From Nocardia transvalensis NBRC 15921 (GTDB lineage: Bacteria > Actinomycetota > Actinomycetes > Mycobacteriales > Mycobacteriaceae), in contig NZ_BAGL01000128.1 in NCBI RefSeq assembly GCF_000308875.1, forward strand, positions 124,001 to 188,000: 64,000 bases of DNA, written 5' to 3'. Position 1 is the stretch's first letter, and every line of letters begins with the position of its first letter. The notes below the pieces were generated by a model. The model was not told the DNA's origin. It did no database searches and was given only the letters and a program-made list of their open reading frames with translations. Shown here piece by piece: positions 27,119-35,922 of the stretch. The position numbers and the translations under genes are program-made.

Positions 27119-27234
27119 CCGGCGAGTTCGCGAGCGAGGGCATCGTGACTTACGTCACATCAGCGCCGTGATTTGCTCATTTCGAGATCCCGTTCGAGTC
27201 CGTCTATCGGGGGCTTGATGGATCGAGGGATGGA

Positions 27235-28119
27235 ATGATTCTTATTACCGGAGCTACCGGCAACAACGGCATGGCGGTAGTTCATCAGTTCGCTCGACAC
27301 GGTGTGCCGGTGCGCGCTCTGGTCCGTGACAAGGCTCGGGCCGGCGCTTTGCTCGAACTCTCCGGCGTCGAAGTCGCCGAAGGGGATCTGCTGCGACCGC
27401 AGACTGTGGGACCGGCTCTCGAAGGCATCGACCGGGCGCTGATGATCTCCACGGCCGATAGCACGCTTGTCGAGGCTCAGTGCACCTTCATCGATGCGGC
27501 GGTCGCGGCCGGCGTGAAACACATCGTCAAGTTCTCGGGTTTCGAGTCGGGTAAGGGATTCGATCAGGGAAAGTTTCGCTACACACGAAATCATCAGCAG
27601 ATCGAGAGATATCTCGAGGCCAGTGGTGTGGCCTGGACGCATCTGCGTCCGGGCCAGTTCATGCAGGTTTATCTCCGGGAAGCTCGGTCGATCGTCGACC
27701 GCGGAATTCTGGCACTCCCGGCCGGTGACATTCGGCTCGCACCGGTAGATATCGAGGATATCGCTGCGGTCACATTCCACATACTCACCACGGAGGGGCA
27801 TGAAGGCTCTGTATTTCATATGACCGGGCCCGAGGCGTTGACCATGTCCGAAGTCGCCGCCCTGATTTCGGACACGATCGGCAAACCCGTCGAGTACGTA
27901 GCGATCACGCCCGAGGAACGACGTGAGCACATGATCACCGCGGGTATCCCGACGGATTTCGTCGAAGCCACTTACCAGCAGGCGCGCGAGCGATTGAACT
28001 GCCCGGAACCCGAGGTCCAGCTCGACAGCCATCGCCGTTTCGGTATCCGGCCGACGACGTTCGCGGAGTTCCTGGGACGACACCGGCACGTTTTCGACGA
28101 GCCGGCCATCCGTCCGTGA
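27235..28119 (+). CDS. NmrA-family NAD(P)-binding protein
   Basis: 294 residues from ATG 27235 behind GAGGGATGG. The N-terminal Rossmann fingerprint ILITGATGNNGMAVVHQF is followed by VRALVRDKARA, VEVAEGDLLRPQTV and HIVKFSGFESG, as in NmrA and NmrA-like quinone or sugar reductases. The usual SDR Tyr-x3-Lys is not evident, so it may be a redox-sensing or atypical reductase. It is convergent with the AraC-type gene at 28140, only 20 bases away, and belongs to a stretch of AraC/NmrA pairs. Confidence 0.85.
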   Translation: MILITGATGNNGMAVVHQFARHGVPVRALVRDKARAGALLELSGVEVAEGDLLRPQTVGPALEGIDRALMISTADSTLVEAQCTFIDAAVAAGVKHIVKFSGFESGKGFDQGKFRYTRNHQQIERYLEASGVAWTHLRPGQFMQVYLREARSIVDRGILALPAGDIRLAPVDIEDIAAVTFHILTTEGHEGSVFHMTGPEALTMSEVAALISDTIGKPVEYVAITPEERREHMITAGIPTDFVEATYQQARERLNCPEPEVQLDSHRRFGIRPTTFAEFLGRHRHVFDEPAIRP

Positions 28120-28139
28120 ACCCGAGTCGCCCTCGGTGC

Positions 28140-29009
28140 TCAGCCGGACAACGTTTGTTCGTGGCGGTAGGCACCGGGGGTGACGCCTTGTTCGCGGCGG
28201 AATGCGCGCGTGAGGGTGATCGTCGAGCTGTAGCCGGTTACCCGGGCAATCTGCGTGATGGGCCGGTCGGTCTCACGGAGGAGTTTGGCGGCCTCGGCCA
28301 GGCGCACGGAGGTGAGGTACGCCAGTGGCGGCTGCCCTATCGCGGTGGTGAAACGGTGGGCGAACGCAGCTCGGGAGAGTCCGGCCACGGCGGCCAATTC
28401 GGCTACCGTCCACGGGTATTCGATGTGCGCGTGCATCGATCGCAGCGCGCGGGCGACGACGTCGTCGGTATGGGGCGAGGATGCGTCGTGGGCATGGTGA
28501 CGGTGCCAAGTGCGCAGGACGTACGTCAATGAGGCCTCGACGAGGGCGGGTGTCAGATCGGGTAGCTGCTCGGAGTCCGCGAGTTCCAGCCGCAGGAACC
28601 GCAGCAGACTCTCGAATTCGATGGGGCATGCGCCGCGCACCGGAATGTAGGTGATATTCGCCAGATCCCGGAGTAGGGGATGCGGCTGTCGGCGGTCTTG
28701 CAGATATCCGCAATACAGGCTTTCCGCCGTATTGCCCGTCTGATCCGCGAGGCCCGCCGCGGTAAGAGTATGGCCGACGTTCGGTCCGAACAGGGCCATA
28801 TCACCGGGACCCAGGACGAGTTCCGGGAACGAGTGCTCGGAGCCGGGATCCGGTGTAATCCGGCACGTTCCGCTCAACACGACGCGAAACGAAACGGAGG
28901 CAATTCGACGACTTGATCGAGGCGGCAACGGGGCGTCGCCAGACCGCGTGTACTCGGCGAATGGCTCGCCGGCTCGAAGCGCGGCGTATACGTCGGTGAT
29001 CGTCTCCAC
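28140..29009 (-). CDS. AraC-family transcriptional regulator
   Basis: 289 residues, probably from GTG 29009. Residues 1-175 form a cupin_6-type sensor (VSFRVVLSGTCRITPDPG, LGPGDMALFGPNVGHTL, LYCGYLQDRRQPHPLL). Residues 190-285 carry both HTHs of the AraC domain: YPWTVAELAAVAGLSRAAFA, RFTTAIGQPPLAYLTSVRL and IARVTGYSSTITLTRAFRRE, with GVTPGAYR at the end. It is the intact relative of the frameshifted gene at 26166. Its most likely target is the divergent NmrA-like gene at 29176, 166 bases away. Confidence 0.9.
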   Translation of the reverse strand: METITDVYAALRAGEPFAEYTRSGDAPLPPRSSRRIASVSFRVVLSGTCRITPDPGSEHSFPELVLGPGDMALFGPNVGHTLTAAGLADQTGNTAESLYCGYLQDRRQPHPLLRDLANITYIPVRGACPIEFESLLRFLRLELADSEQLPDLTPALVEASLTYVLRTWHRHHAHDASSPHTDDVVARALRSMHAHIEYPWTVAELAAVAGLSRAAFAHRFTTAIGQPPLAYLTSVRLAEAAKLLRETDRPITQIARVTGYSSTITLTRAFRREQGVTPGAYRHEQTLSG

Positions 29010-29175
29010 TGTGAGAGTTTAGCTCGTTTCTGGAGGACGGCTCGTGAACCGCTTGGCGGATATGTGCTGCCGGTCGAGACGATCGGTTCATTGATCAAGC
29101 TTTTCGATCATTACGCGTGCAGGTGACAAGTCCTAGCCTGAATGCCGAACGTGGACGACTGGACAGGAGATATCG

Positions 29176-30075
29176 ATGGAGATTCTGGTGACCGGCGGGA
29201 CCGGCAAGGCTGGGCGGCGGATGGTGGAGGCGTTGGCGGCCGCGGGGGTCGACGTCAGGGTCGGTAGTCGGCATCCGGGCGCACCGGCCGGGCGCCTGAC
29301 GCCAGTGTACTTCGATTGGTACGACAAGTCGACGTGGGCGGGTGCGCTCGGGGACGCCGAGGGTTTGGTGGTCAAAGGGCTCGATCTGGATCAGTACGCT
29401 GCCGAGTCCGTGAGCATGCTCCTGGCGGCCGCGCCGCGCGTGCGACACGTCGTATTCCTGTCCAATATGGGTGTGGAGTACACACCCGACGATCATCCAC
29501 GCCGGGCTATCGAATTGGTAGTGGAGAACTCCGGCAAGGCGTGGACAATTCTTCGCGCCAATTGGTACATGCAGAACTTCGACGAGGATGAGGCGGTTTT
29601 CGCGGAGGCCATTCGCACGCGAGGTGAGGTGCATGCCCCGGCGGGGGACGCGAAGGTGAGCTTTGTCGATACCCGCGACCTGGCGGCGGCGACGGCTGCG
29701 GTCTTCACGACGGCCGGGCACGACGGCCGGGCCTATGCGATCAGTGGGCCGGAGGCGATCTCGTTCGGAGACGTCGCGGCGGCGATCGGGGCAGCGAGCG
29801 GTACGACGGTTCGCCATATCGACGGGACACCGGCCGAACATCGTGAATATATGCGGGCCGCGGACCGGCCCGCGGCGTATGTGAATCACATCAACCATCT
29901 GTATATCCCCACCAAGGCCGGGGCGTGCGCACAGGTCAGCGGCGATGTGGAATTGCTGACGGGGCGCCCGGCTCGGACGTTCGGGGCATACGTCGAGGAG
30001 ACCTGGGCGGCATCGGAGTCGGGGCTGCCGCGGCCGGTCGCTCTCCGCGAGCAGATGTATTCGACGTTCCAGTAG
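29176..30075 (+). CDS. NmrA-like NAD(P)-dependent oxidoreductase
   Basis: 299 residues from ATG 29176 with AGGAGA seven bases upstream. The cofactor motif EILVTGGTGKAGRRMVEAL and VRVGSRHPGAP are clear; VVFLSNMGVEYTPDD and the C-terminal ARTFGAYVEETW fit the same family as the 27235 product. The divergent AraC gene probably controls it. It is also followed after 104 bases by an ECF sigma gene in the same direction. NmrA-like oxidoreductases are typical partners of ECF sigma factors with a SnoaL domain, so sigma control is a second possibility. Confidence 0.85.
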   Translation: MEILVTGGTGKAGRRMVEALAAAGVDVRVGSRHPGAPAGRLTPVYFDWYDKSTWAGALGDAEGLVVKGLDLDQYAAESVSMLLAAAPRVRHVVFLSNMGVEYTPDDHPRRAIELVVENSGKAWTILRANWYMQNFDEDEAVFAEAIRTRGEVHAPAGDAKVSFVDTRDLAAATAAVFTTAGHDGRAYAISGPEAISFGDVAAAIGAASGTTVRHIDGTPAEHREYMRAADRPAAYVNHINHLYIPTKAGACAQVSGDVELLTGRPARTFGAYVEETWAASESGLPRPVALREQMYSTFQ

Positions 30076-30179
30076 CCGTGCGCCTCGGGCCCTCTTGTCC
30101 TGCACGCCGTCGTCATCCGGAATACCGCTGCGAATGTGCTGGTTGGTCAACACGTCTGGTTGCGCAGGAAGGGCCCACA

Positions 30180-31175
30180 GTGACCGCACTCGAGCCGTCT
30201 GTCCCCACGCTGGACGCCGAATCCCTGCAGGAGCACCGAACCGAGTTGACGGGGTACTGCTATCGGATGCTGGGCTCGGCATTCGACGCGGAGGACGCGG
30301 TACAGGAATCGCTCGAACGCGCCTGGCGGTCGCGTGCACAGTTTCGTGGGGAGTCGTCCGCCAGGAGCTGGCTCTACCGGATAGCGACGAATGTCTGCCT
30401 CGACCACCTGCGCGCCCGTGGACGCCGGGCATTGCCGATGGGCATCGGAGGGCCGGCGACCAGCGATGGCGTGCTGGGGGAACCTCTGCCGGAGAGCGTA
30501 TGGGTTCAGCCGATTCCCGATGCTTGGGTTCTGACCGAAACCATCGATCCGGCGGAACTCGCCGTGCGCGAGGAAACGATCCGGCTCGCATTCGTTTCAG
30601 CGCTTCAGCACCTGTCTCCCCGTGAGCGGTCGGTTCTGATTCTCCGGGATGTGCTGGCGTTCCGCGCGACCGAAGTGGCGGATCTGCTCGACGCCACTGT
30701 CCCCTCCGTGAACGGGTCCCTCCGCCGTGCCCGCGCCGCACTGGTTGCCGCAAAGCGACTCGACGGCGATCCTTCCCCGACCATCCGTGAATCCGACCAG
30801 CAGACGAAAGAGCTGTTGGATCGCTATGTGGAAGCGTTCCAGCGTCAGGATTTCGATAGCCTGATGGACATTCTGCACCAGGAAGCCCGGCTGTCGATGC
30901 CACCGTTCACTCTGTGGATCCAGGGGGTCCACCCTGTTCTCAGCTGGTTCGACCGGCACAGCTCCGCATGCGCGGACTCGCGTCTGATTCCCGTGCGCGC
31001 CAACGGATCACCGGCCTACGCGCATTACCGGCGAAACGACCACGGTGTGTTCACCGCCTTCGCGATTCAAGTCCTCGACATCACTGACGGCCGCATCATC
31101 GCGATCGAGCAATTCCTCGCGCCGAAATTGTTCGATATGTTCGGGCTGCCCGCCAGTATCGGGAACGCCCGATAG
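30180..31175 (+). CDS. ECF sigma factor with C-terminal SnoaL-like domain
   Basis: 331 residues from GTG 30180 behind AGGAAGGG. Region 2 is GYCYRMLGSAFDAEDAVQES with the -10 recognition segment SWLYRIATNVCLDHLRARGR; region 4 is LSPRERSVLILRDVLAFRAT, then EVADLLDATVPSVNGSLRRA. Residues 205-325 form a SnoaL-like alpha+beta domain (LLDRYVEAFQRQDFDSLMDI). Such sigma factors (SigG/TIGR02960 group) carry their own regulatory domain and usually lack an anti-sigma gene; none is seen here. The convergent neighbour is a glycosyltransferase-like gene. Confidence 0.9.
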   Translation: MTALEPSVPTLDAESLQEHRTELTGYCYRMLGSAFDAEDAVQESLERAWRSRAQFRGESSARSWLYRIATNVCLDHLRARGRRALPMGIGGPATSDGVLGEPLPESVWVQPIPDAWVLTETIDPAELAVREETIRLAFVSALQHLSPRERSVLILRDVLAFRATEVADLLDATVPSVNGSLRRARAALVAAKRLDGDPSPTIRESDQQTKELLDRYVEAFQRQDFDSLMDILHQEARLSMPPFTLWIQGVHPVLSWFDRHSSACADSRLIPVRANGSPAYAHYRRNDHGVFTAFAIQVLDITDGRIIAIEQFLAPKLFDMFGLPASIGNAR

Positions 31176-31202
31176 TCGTGGCACCGAACGGAGCACCGAA
31201 AG

Positions 31203-32276
31203 TCAGTCGGGGTTGTACCGGGCGGGCAGCCGCTCGCGATGATGCTGGGCCTGGTGGGCCGCGGGGAGGCCGATCCTGGCGACCGCGTCCTCCAGTGCGA
31301 GGCCTGTGGGGAGCGCCAGGAGATGGTCGCGCCACCACGCCCGGTCCCGAAGCCACGCGTCCACGTAGGCGATGCAGAACGCCGGGGTGATCTCGGCACT
31401 GGTCGCCCGGGCCGCCTCGAGGGCCGCGACGATCTTCGCACGGTCGCCCTCGAGGTCGCGGCGCTCGCGATGGGCGCGCACGAGCTGCCGTAGGGATCGA
31501 TGTCGTTGTGCGACATGGTCGCGCCAGAGGTCGACGTCGCGCATCGCGGTTCCCGTTGTCGCACAGACGTGCAGGCCCGCCGCGATCACTTCGCCGAATT
31601 CCTGCGACGCGGCGGTGTCCGGGCGGTCGAACGGGGACCCCTCGTCGTGTACCGCCCGGCCGGTGAGAGCGAGCGGGGGATAGGAGTCGCCGTCGAGGAG
31701 GTACAGCCAGTCGTCGTTGTAGACCTCCGGGAAGAACGAGATCCGGGTTCCGGGAGCGGTCATCAACGCGCCGCCGGCCAGGGAGGTCCCGGGCGTGCCG
31801 CCGAGCAGCCGCCAGGCGTGGACGGTGACGGAGGAATCGGGAAATCCGTGCACGGTCAACCCGGTGACGGCGTAGTCGTCGAGCAGGTCCGCCGCGGTGC
31901 GGACATCGTCGGGACGCTCGATCAGCACGTCGTCGTCGAGTAAGAATACGCGGTTCCAGCCGGCGTAGCGGGACAGCAGCAGCGCGGTGTTCCGCTTCAG
32001 GCTCACCTCGGTCTGTTGCCGGAACGGCGTGTCCTCCAGCAGTTTCGAGGTGGCGAAGGGCTCGTGGCCCGGCGGGCGCGCGGCCCAGCCGACATCCATG
32101 GCGATGATGTCGGCACGCGACCGCAACCCGGCTGCGGCGACTGTGGCGGCGGTGATCTCCTGGCTGCAGAGCACCACCAGCGTGCATTCCAGCGACTCGG
32201 CCAATCTTATGATGTCGTGGAGTCGTCGGCCGGGGCGCGCGGCCGGAACCACGATCGCGTCGACGCGGGGTGCCAT
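31203..32276 (-). CDS. Glycosyltransferase-like protein (GT-A fold)
   Basis: 357 residues from ATG 32276. The first part reads VDAIVVPAARPGRRLHDIIR and CTLVVLCSQEITAATVAAAG, a nucleotide-sugar-binding-like beta-alpha fold. The acidic motif FLLDDDVLIERPDD is a probable DxD metal/sugar-nucleotide site, and FFPEVYNDDWLYLLDGDSYP may hold the acceptor-side acidic residues. No membrane segment is seen. The acceptor cannot be inferred. It starts 11 bases after the stop of the small secreted protein and lies in the same direction as the methyltransferase, suggesting a surface-glycan operon. Confidence 0.65.
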   Translation of the reverse strand: MAPRVDAIVVPAARPGRRLHDIIRLAESLECTLVVLCSQEITAATVAAAGLRSRADIIAMDVGWAARPPGHEPFATSKLLEDTPFRQQTEVSLKRNTALLLSRYAGWNRVFLLDDDVLIERPDDVRTAADLLDDYAVTGLTVHGFPDSSVTVHAWRLLGGTPGTSLAGGALMTAPGTRISFFPEVYNDDWLYLLDGDSYPPLALTGRAVHDEGSPFDRPDTAASQEFGEVIAAGLHVCATTGTAMRDVDLWRDHVAQRHRSLRQLVRAHRERRDLEGDRAKIVAALEAARATSAEITPAFCIAYVDAWLRDRAWWRDHLLALPTGLALEDAVARIGLPAAHQAQHHRERLPARYNPD

Positions 32277-32287
32277 GAGTCCGGCGA

Positions 32288-32509
32288 TCAGGCGCGCTCG
32301 ACGGTCTCTGCGGCCGTTTTCCCGACGTTCGAATACGTGCGGGCGGGAATCGTGTCTGCCGGAGGCAGGACCGAATACCTCCCGGCCACGATGATCGTTG
32401 TGCCCGAGGAGCTTTCGTGCGTTACGGCATCGGCGAGGGTCGGCGAACCCGCTTGCGCGCCCGCCACCACGAGTCCGGCGGCAGCCAGAAGCTTTCGTAC
32501 CCTTACCAT
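32288..32509 (-). CDS. Small secreted protein
   Basis: 73 residues with a basic start and hydrophobic core (VRVRKLLAAAGLVVAGAQAG) typical of a Sec signal, leaving a mature peptide of about 50 residues without Cys (TTIIVAGRYSVLPPADT). A purine-rich AAGAGACGAG precedes the ATG. The short gap to the glycosyltransferase start argues for co-transcription. Function unknown. Confidence 0.45.
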   Translation of the reverse strand: MVRVRKLLAAAGLVVAGAQAGSPTLADAVTHESSSGTTIIVAGRYSVLPPADTIPARTYSNVGKTAAETVERA

Positions 32510-32652
32510 CTCGTCTCTTTCGATCGAGCCGGACTTCGCTGCGTAACGCGCTGTTGCGTTTCACACCACCGGCGGGATGCCGCGGCCAGTATGGCATCGT
32601 CCACGCCGGGGCCGCGCCGAAGGCATTCCCAGTCCTGGACGAGCCCGATGCC

Positions 32653-33450
32653 CTATTTGCGCGCCGTGATCACCAGCGTCTGTTTGGTCAGGCGGAGGTG
32701 CGGAATCGCCGCGCACGCCGCCGTCATCTCGGCGTCGGAGACCTTGCCTTCCGCGGTTTCCTCGTACAGCAGTGTCGAACGGTAGTAACGGAGAAATTCC
32801 TCCTGGTTGGGGAACGTGACGTAGGAGCCCAGCAGCTCGTCGGAGCATTCCGCGAACAATTCCCGCACCAACGGCAGGAATTCGGTGACGAGGCGTCCGG
32901 CGCGCACGGCGGTGCGATCGTCGATGCGCTGCCCGGTCAGTCGCTCGTTGTACACGTAGAGTTCCCGCGCGTTGTCGGCCGTGGGACCGATCAGCAGCAG
33001 GTGGCCGCCCGGTGTGAGAACGCGATGCAATTCACGCAGCGTCCTGTCCGCATCGGCGGCGTTGTAGACCGCGAACACCGAGTTGACGAGGTCGAAGGAC
33101 TCACCGGGGAACGGCAGCGGATCGTCCATCGACCCGGCTACGAGTTCGAGTCCGCGCGCACCGGCATACCGCTGCGCCGCCGCGGCGAGCAAGGCGGAAT
33201 CGCGATCGAGCCCCACCACCCGGCGGTCATCGCTGTCCGCCGCGGCCGCCAGATAGAGGCCGAGATGATTGCCGTTGCCGCATCCGAGGTCGAGCAGCGC
33301 GCGCCAGCGCCGAGCGCTCACGTAACCGCCCAGCCACGCGCTCAGGTCGAAATCCGCGAACAACTTGTTCGCCCGGATCCGGTCCGCGAGCCGATCGTCC
33401 TTCTCCTGAAAGCTCAATTCCATACCCAGCCACCAGATTTCGACAGGCAT
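32653..33450 (-). CDS. SAM-dependent methyltransferase (class I)
   Basis: 265 residues from ATG 33450; ATG 33423 (MELSFQEKDD) is an alternative, and the frame is open further upstream. Motif I is LLDLGCGNGNHLGLYLA, followed by VVGLDRDSALL (acidic end of strand two), DLVNSVFAVYNAADADRTLR and LTPGGHLLLIGP, the Methyltransf_11/25 pattern. The C-terminal part (FPNQEEFLRYYRSTLLYEE) has no known motif. The substrate is not identifiable. The small secreted protein and glycosyltransferase follow on the same strand. Confidence 0.8.
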   Translation of the reverse strand: MPVEIWWLGMELSFQEKDDRLADRIRANKLFADFDLSAWLGGYVSARRWRALLDLGCGNGNHLGLYLAAAADSDDRRVVGLDRDSALLAAAAQRYAGARGLELVAGSMDDPLPFPGESFDLVNSVFAVYNAADADRTLRELHRVLTPGGHLLLIGPTADNARELYVYNERLTGQRIDDRTAVRAGRLVTEFLPLVRELFAECSDELLGSYVTFPNQEEFLRYYRSTLLYEETAEGKVSDAEMTAACAAIPHLRLTKQTLVITARK

Positions 33451-33704
33451 CACCGACCGTGCGCCGTCACCGGCGCCTCGCGAGCGTAGGTGGGGCCGAG
33501 TTCGCCGGCATCGGTAATTCGTAGGTGATGGCGTCCGGCGGTCGCCGCGCCACCCTCGAAGTGTCCGACATAGGTGAGGGGTTGGACCGTTGCCTTTTCG
33601 GCGGTGCTCCACGAGATCGTCGTATCGGCGCAGAAACCACTCGTCACCAGGGGCGATACCGTCGATCGCCGTCGGGCCGGTGATATCGAGAAGGGAAGTG
33701 CCGA

Positions 33705-34000
33705 TTGCCGCACGGGGAGGGCGGACGCAGCGAAGGCCCGGGTGTCTTCGTCGGCCGCGAGCGCGAATTGGACCGTCTCGCAACGTTGTTGGTGAAGTCG
33801 GCGCCCTTGATCACCGTGGTGGGCGCGGGCGGGATCGGTAAGACACGGCTGGTCACCGATGCTGTTCGGCGGTACCGGCGGGCGCGGCTTCCGGGACGGT
33901 CGTCGACGAGATGGTGCGTTCGATCGTGGACGCCGATCATTCGTTCAGTTTGGCAGCGCTGCGGCAAACGTTGTGTGCCGCAGCACAGTTCAGGTTCCAT
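33705..34000 (+). pseudogene. N-terminal ATPase piece of a LuxR/AfsR-type regulator
   Basis: From TTG 33705 the frame gives FVGRERELDRLATLL and the Walker A loop VVGAGGIGKTRLVTDAV, the NB-ARC-like start of large LuxR- or SARP-type regulators. After about residue 57 a frameshift occurs and DEMVRSIVDADHS continues in another frame, then similarity ends. The remaining several hundred residues, including Walker B and the DNA-binding domain, are absent. It is a relic; no gene is supported from here to 34255. Confidence 0.65.
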
Positions 34001-34255
34001 GCCGACGTTGGGGGAAGCAGCTGCGCGGAGACTCTGGATCTCTTCGTGTTGCGCTGCGGCGGTTTGAGGTTGGCCGGAATCTCGCAGAAAATTTGAGGGC
34101 GGCGGTCCTCCCGGCCTTGTCCGCCTCCTGTGCCGGCCTGCGTCTCGGACGGCTCCAACTGTCCTGCGCTCTCGCCTGCCACCGCCAACGCAGGCGGTCG
34201 ATAGAAGGGCGTCGAGTCTCGAGGCCGGCCGATCATGTCCCTGAGGTGCGCGGGA

Positions 34256-34795
34256 CTAGCGGGTTGTCGTGCGGTCCGCGCCGACCGAGACAGCGACGAG
34301 TGTGCAGGGCTCGGTGCCGTAATTGCGCCACACGTGCCGGGTGCCGTTCTGGACGACCACGTCACCTGCCCGCAACACGGCTCGCTCGCCGCCGTCGAGT
34401 TCGAGCGTGGCCTCGCCTTGCACGACCATCAGGTAGTCCATCGTGTCGGTGGTGTGCATCCCTGAGCCGTCGGGCTCCATCGAGGCCATCATGCCGGGCA
34501 TCTGCCGCTCCAACTCGGCAGCAGCCGCGGCTGCGTCCAGGTCCGGCGGTGGGGTCGCTCCCTCCGGGGGATGCGTAATGATCACGAAGCGCGATCCATC
34601 CCGCGGCGGGAAGTACGTCTCGACACGGCTGGGCGACCCGTCGTCCGGGAACGCGGGCGGCTCGTCGCGTCCCCACAGCCGGTAAGCGGCGAAGCCGGGC
34701 GTCAGCGCAGAGGTGATCGGCTCCACGTTCCGGTCGTCGACCACCCGCGACCTGCCCTCGCTGTCGTGCCCGGTGACGACCCGCCGAACAGTCAT
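34256..34795 (-). CDS. Cupin-domain protein
   Basis: 179 residues from ATG 34795 behind GAGGAGAG. The C-terminal half is a cupin: MHTTDTMDYLMVVQGEATLE (motif 1) and GDVVVQNGTRHVWRNYG (motif 2, metal-type His). The N-terminal half (RVVTGHDSEGRSRVVDD, YFPPRDGSRFVIITHPP) matches the cupin proteins found next to TetR regulators in actinobacteria and proteobacteria. The divergent TetR gene and the large dyad between the two suggest direct repression. Substrate unknown. Confidence 0.85.
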   Translation of the reverse strand: MTVRRVVTGHDSEGRSRVVDDRNVEPITSALTPGFAAYRLWGRDEPPAFPDDGSPSRVETYFPPRDGSRFVIITHPPEGATPPPDLDAAAAAAELERQMPGMMASMEPDGSGMHTTDTMDYLMVVQGEATLELDGGERAVLRAGDVVVQNGTRHVWRNYGTEPCTLVAVSVGADRTTTR

Positions 34796-34844
34796 GCTGT
34801 GCTCTCCTCGAATGCGTTCGAACAAGACCCAGTGATGAGTCGAA

Positions 34845-34872
34845 GTCTCGTCACCGTACGCGGTGACGAGAC
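34845..34872. promoter_or_regulatory. Large dyad operator between cupin and TetR genes
   Basis: GTCTCGTCACCG, a TACG spacer and CGGTGACGAGAC form a perfect 12-bp inverted repeat in the 107-base divergent promoter region. It is the likely binding site of the TetR protein encoded at 34903. Confidence 0.75.
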
Positions 34873-34902
34873 CGAGTCGCAACGCACCGCTATAGTGAGG
34901 TC

Positions 34903-35475
34903 ATGGCCCGCTGGCAACCGGACGCACAGTCACGGCTGGAGGACGCCGCCCTCGAGCTGTTCGCCGAGCGCGGATTCGAGGCGGTGTCGGCCGCCGAGAT
35001 CGCCGGCCGTGCCGGACTGAGCAAGGCGACGTTCTTTCGCCACTTCCCCGACAAGCCCGAGGTGCTGTTCTGGGGCCAAGACCTGCTCGCCAACACCTTC
35101 CGTCAGGCCATCGCGGACGGTCCGGCAGGTGCCTCGCCGCTCCGGCTCGTGCGTGCCGCGGTCCTCGCCGTCGACCCCGTTTTCGACGCCGACCGGCACC
35201 GCCATGCCGCGACGCGGCAACGCCTGATAGCTTCCTCGGCGACCTTGCACGAGCGCGCCGTGCTCAAGCGCGCCGCGCTTGCCGAGGCGATCACCGAAGC
35301 GCTGCAGGCTCGGGGCGTCGCCGCCGGGACGGCCGAGCTGGCCGGGCTGGGCGGCACCGCGGCGTTCGGCGCGGCATACGAGCGCTGGGCCGCAAGCCCG
35401 ACCTATCGCGGGTTCGCCGGCTTCGCCCGCCGCGAACTCGACCGGACCGTCCGCGCCGCAGCCAGCCTAAGTTAG
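34903..35475 (+). CDS. TetR-family regulator
   Basis: 190 residues. The HTH is textbook: LEDAALELFAERGFEAVSAA, EIAGRAGLSKATFFRHFPDK. A C-terminal helical domain follows (residues 60-185), with Ala-rich helices. Its gene is divergent from the cupin gene, with a 28-base dyad in between, so it probably represses both. The start ATG has only a weak purine stretch upstream (TATAGTGAGGTC). Confidence 0.92.
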   Translation: MARWQPDAQSRLEDAALELFAERGFEAVSAAEIAGRAGLSKATFFRHFPDKPEVLFWGQDLLANTFRQAIADGPAGASPLRLVRAAVLAVDPVFDADRHRHAATRQRLIASSATLHERAVLKRAALAEAITEALQARGVAAGTAELAGLGGTAAFGAAYERWAASPTYRGFAGFARRELDRTVRAAASLS

Positions 35476-35530
35476 CCGCCGAGTGTGCGAGTTCTCATCG
35501 AAGTGGCGTGTGGAGTCAGACGTAGGAGCC

Positions 35531-35629
35531 TTACCTGATCGAGTACAGCAGCCAATCGATGACCACGTTTTGTGGTGCGCCGAACATGAACTGGGCGATG
35601 GCGTTGCTGATCCCGTGGAAGAACTGCAT
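35531..35629 (-). CDS. Possible 32-residue amphipathic peptide
   Basis: An ATG at 35629 with AAAGG nine bases upstream begins MQFFHGISNAIAQFMF and ends VVIDWLLYSIR. The peptide is hydrophobic and aromatic with few charges, so it could sit at the membrane. The frame runs further upstream, but codon use there is poor. It could also be a relic. Function unknown. Confidence 0.35.
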   Translation of the reverse strand: MQFFHGISNAIAQFMFGAPQNVVIDWLLYSIR

Positions 35630-35757
35630 AAGCGACCTTTCGGGCTGAGAAGTGTGTTCTTGTGGCTGTGCGTCGACGATCGGTTTGGTGCAGCGTGCGG
35701 CCGCTTCGCCCGCACACAGATTGAACCGCTGTGTTGTTCGCTGTCGTTCGAATAACA

Positions 35758-35840
35758 CTGGTCGCGCTAGATCCGTAGTGTGATGCTGGAGGTCAGAGGG
35801 TGGGCGTAGTGGTCCATTTCCCTCCGGACACGACCACTAC
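35758..35840 (-). repeat. Dispersed repeat C, copy 2
   Basis: Matches 7201-7283. This copy contains a 10-bp inverted repeat, CGTAGTGGTC and GACCACTACG, around 17 bases. On the minus strand it encodes MDHYAHPLTSSITLRI and a stop, as in copy 1. Confidence 0.6.
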
Positions 35841-35922
35841 GCACACGGACGGTTCGGGGGGCAGGTTTTACCCGGACCGTCCGTTTCAGTGGTCGTAGGT
35901 CAGCGTGCGTCCGGGCTGTTCA

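Noticed and set aside
29092..29110. TGATC-N9-GATCA inverted repeat between the AraC and NmrA-like genes
   Set aside because: Five-base arms are too short to separate from chance; not listed as an operator.
32398..33489. 363-residue plus-strand frame over the methyltransferase
   Set aside because: Antisense to a protein with a clear SAM motif; no domain features of its own.
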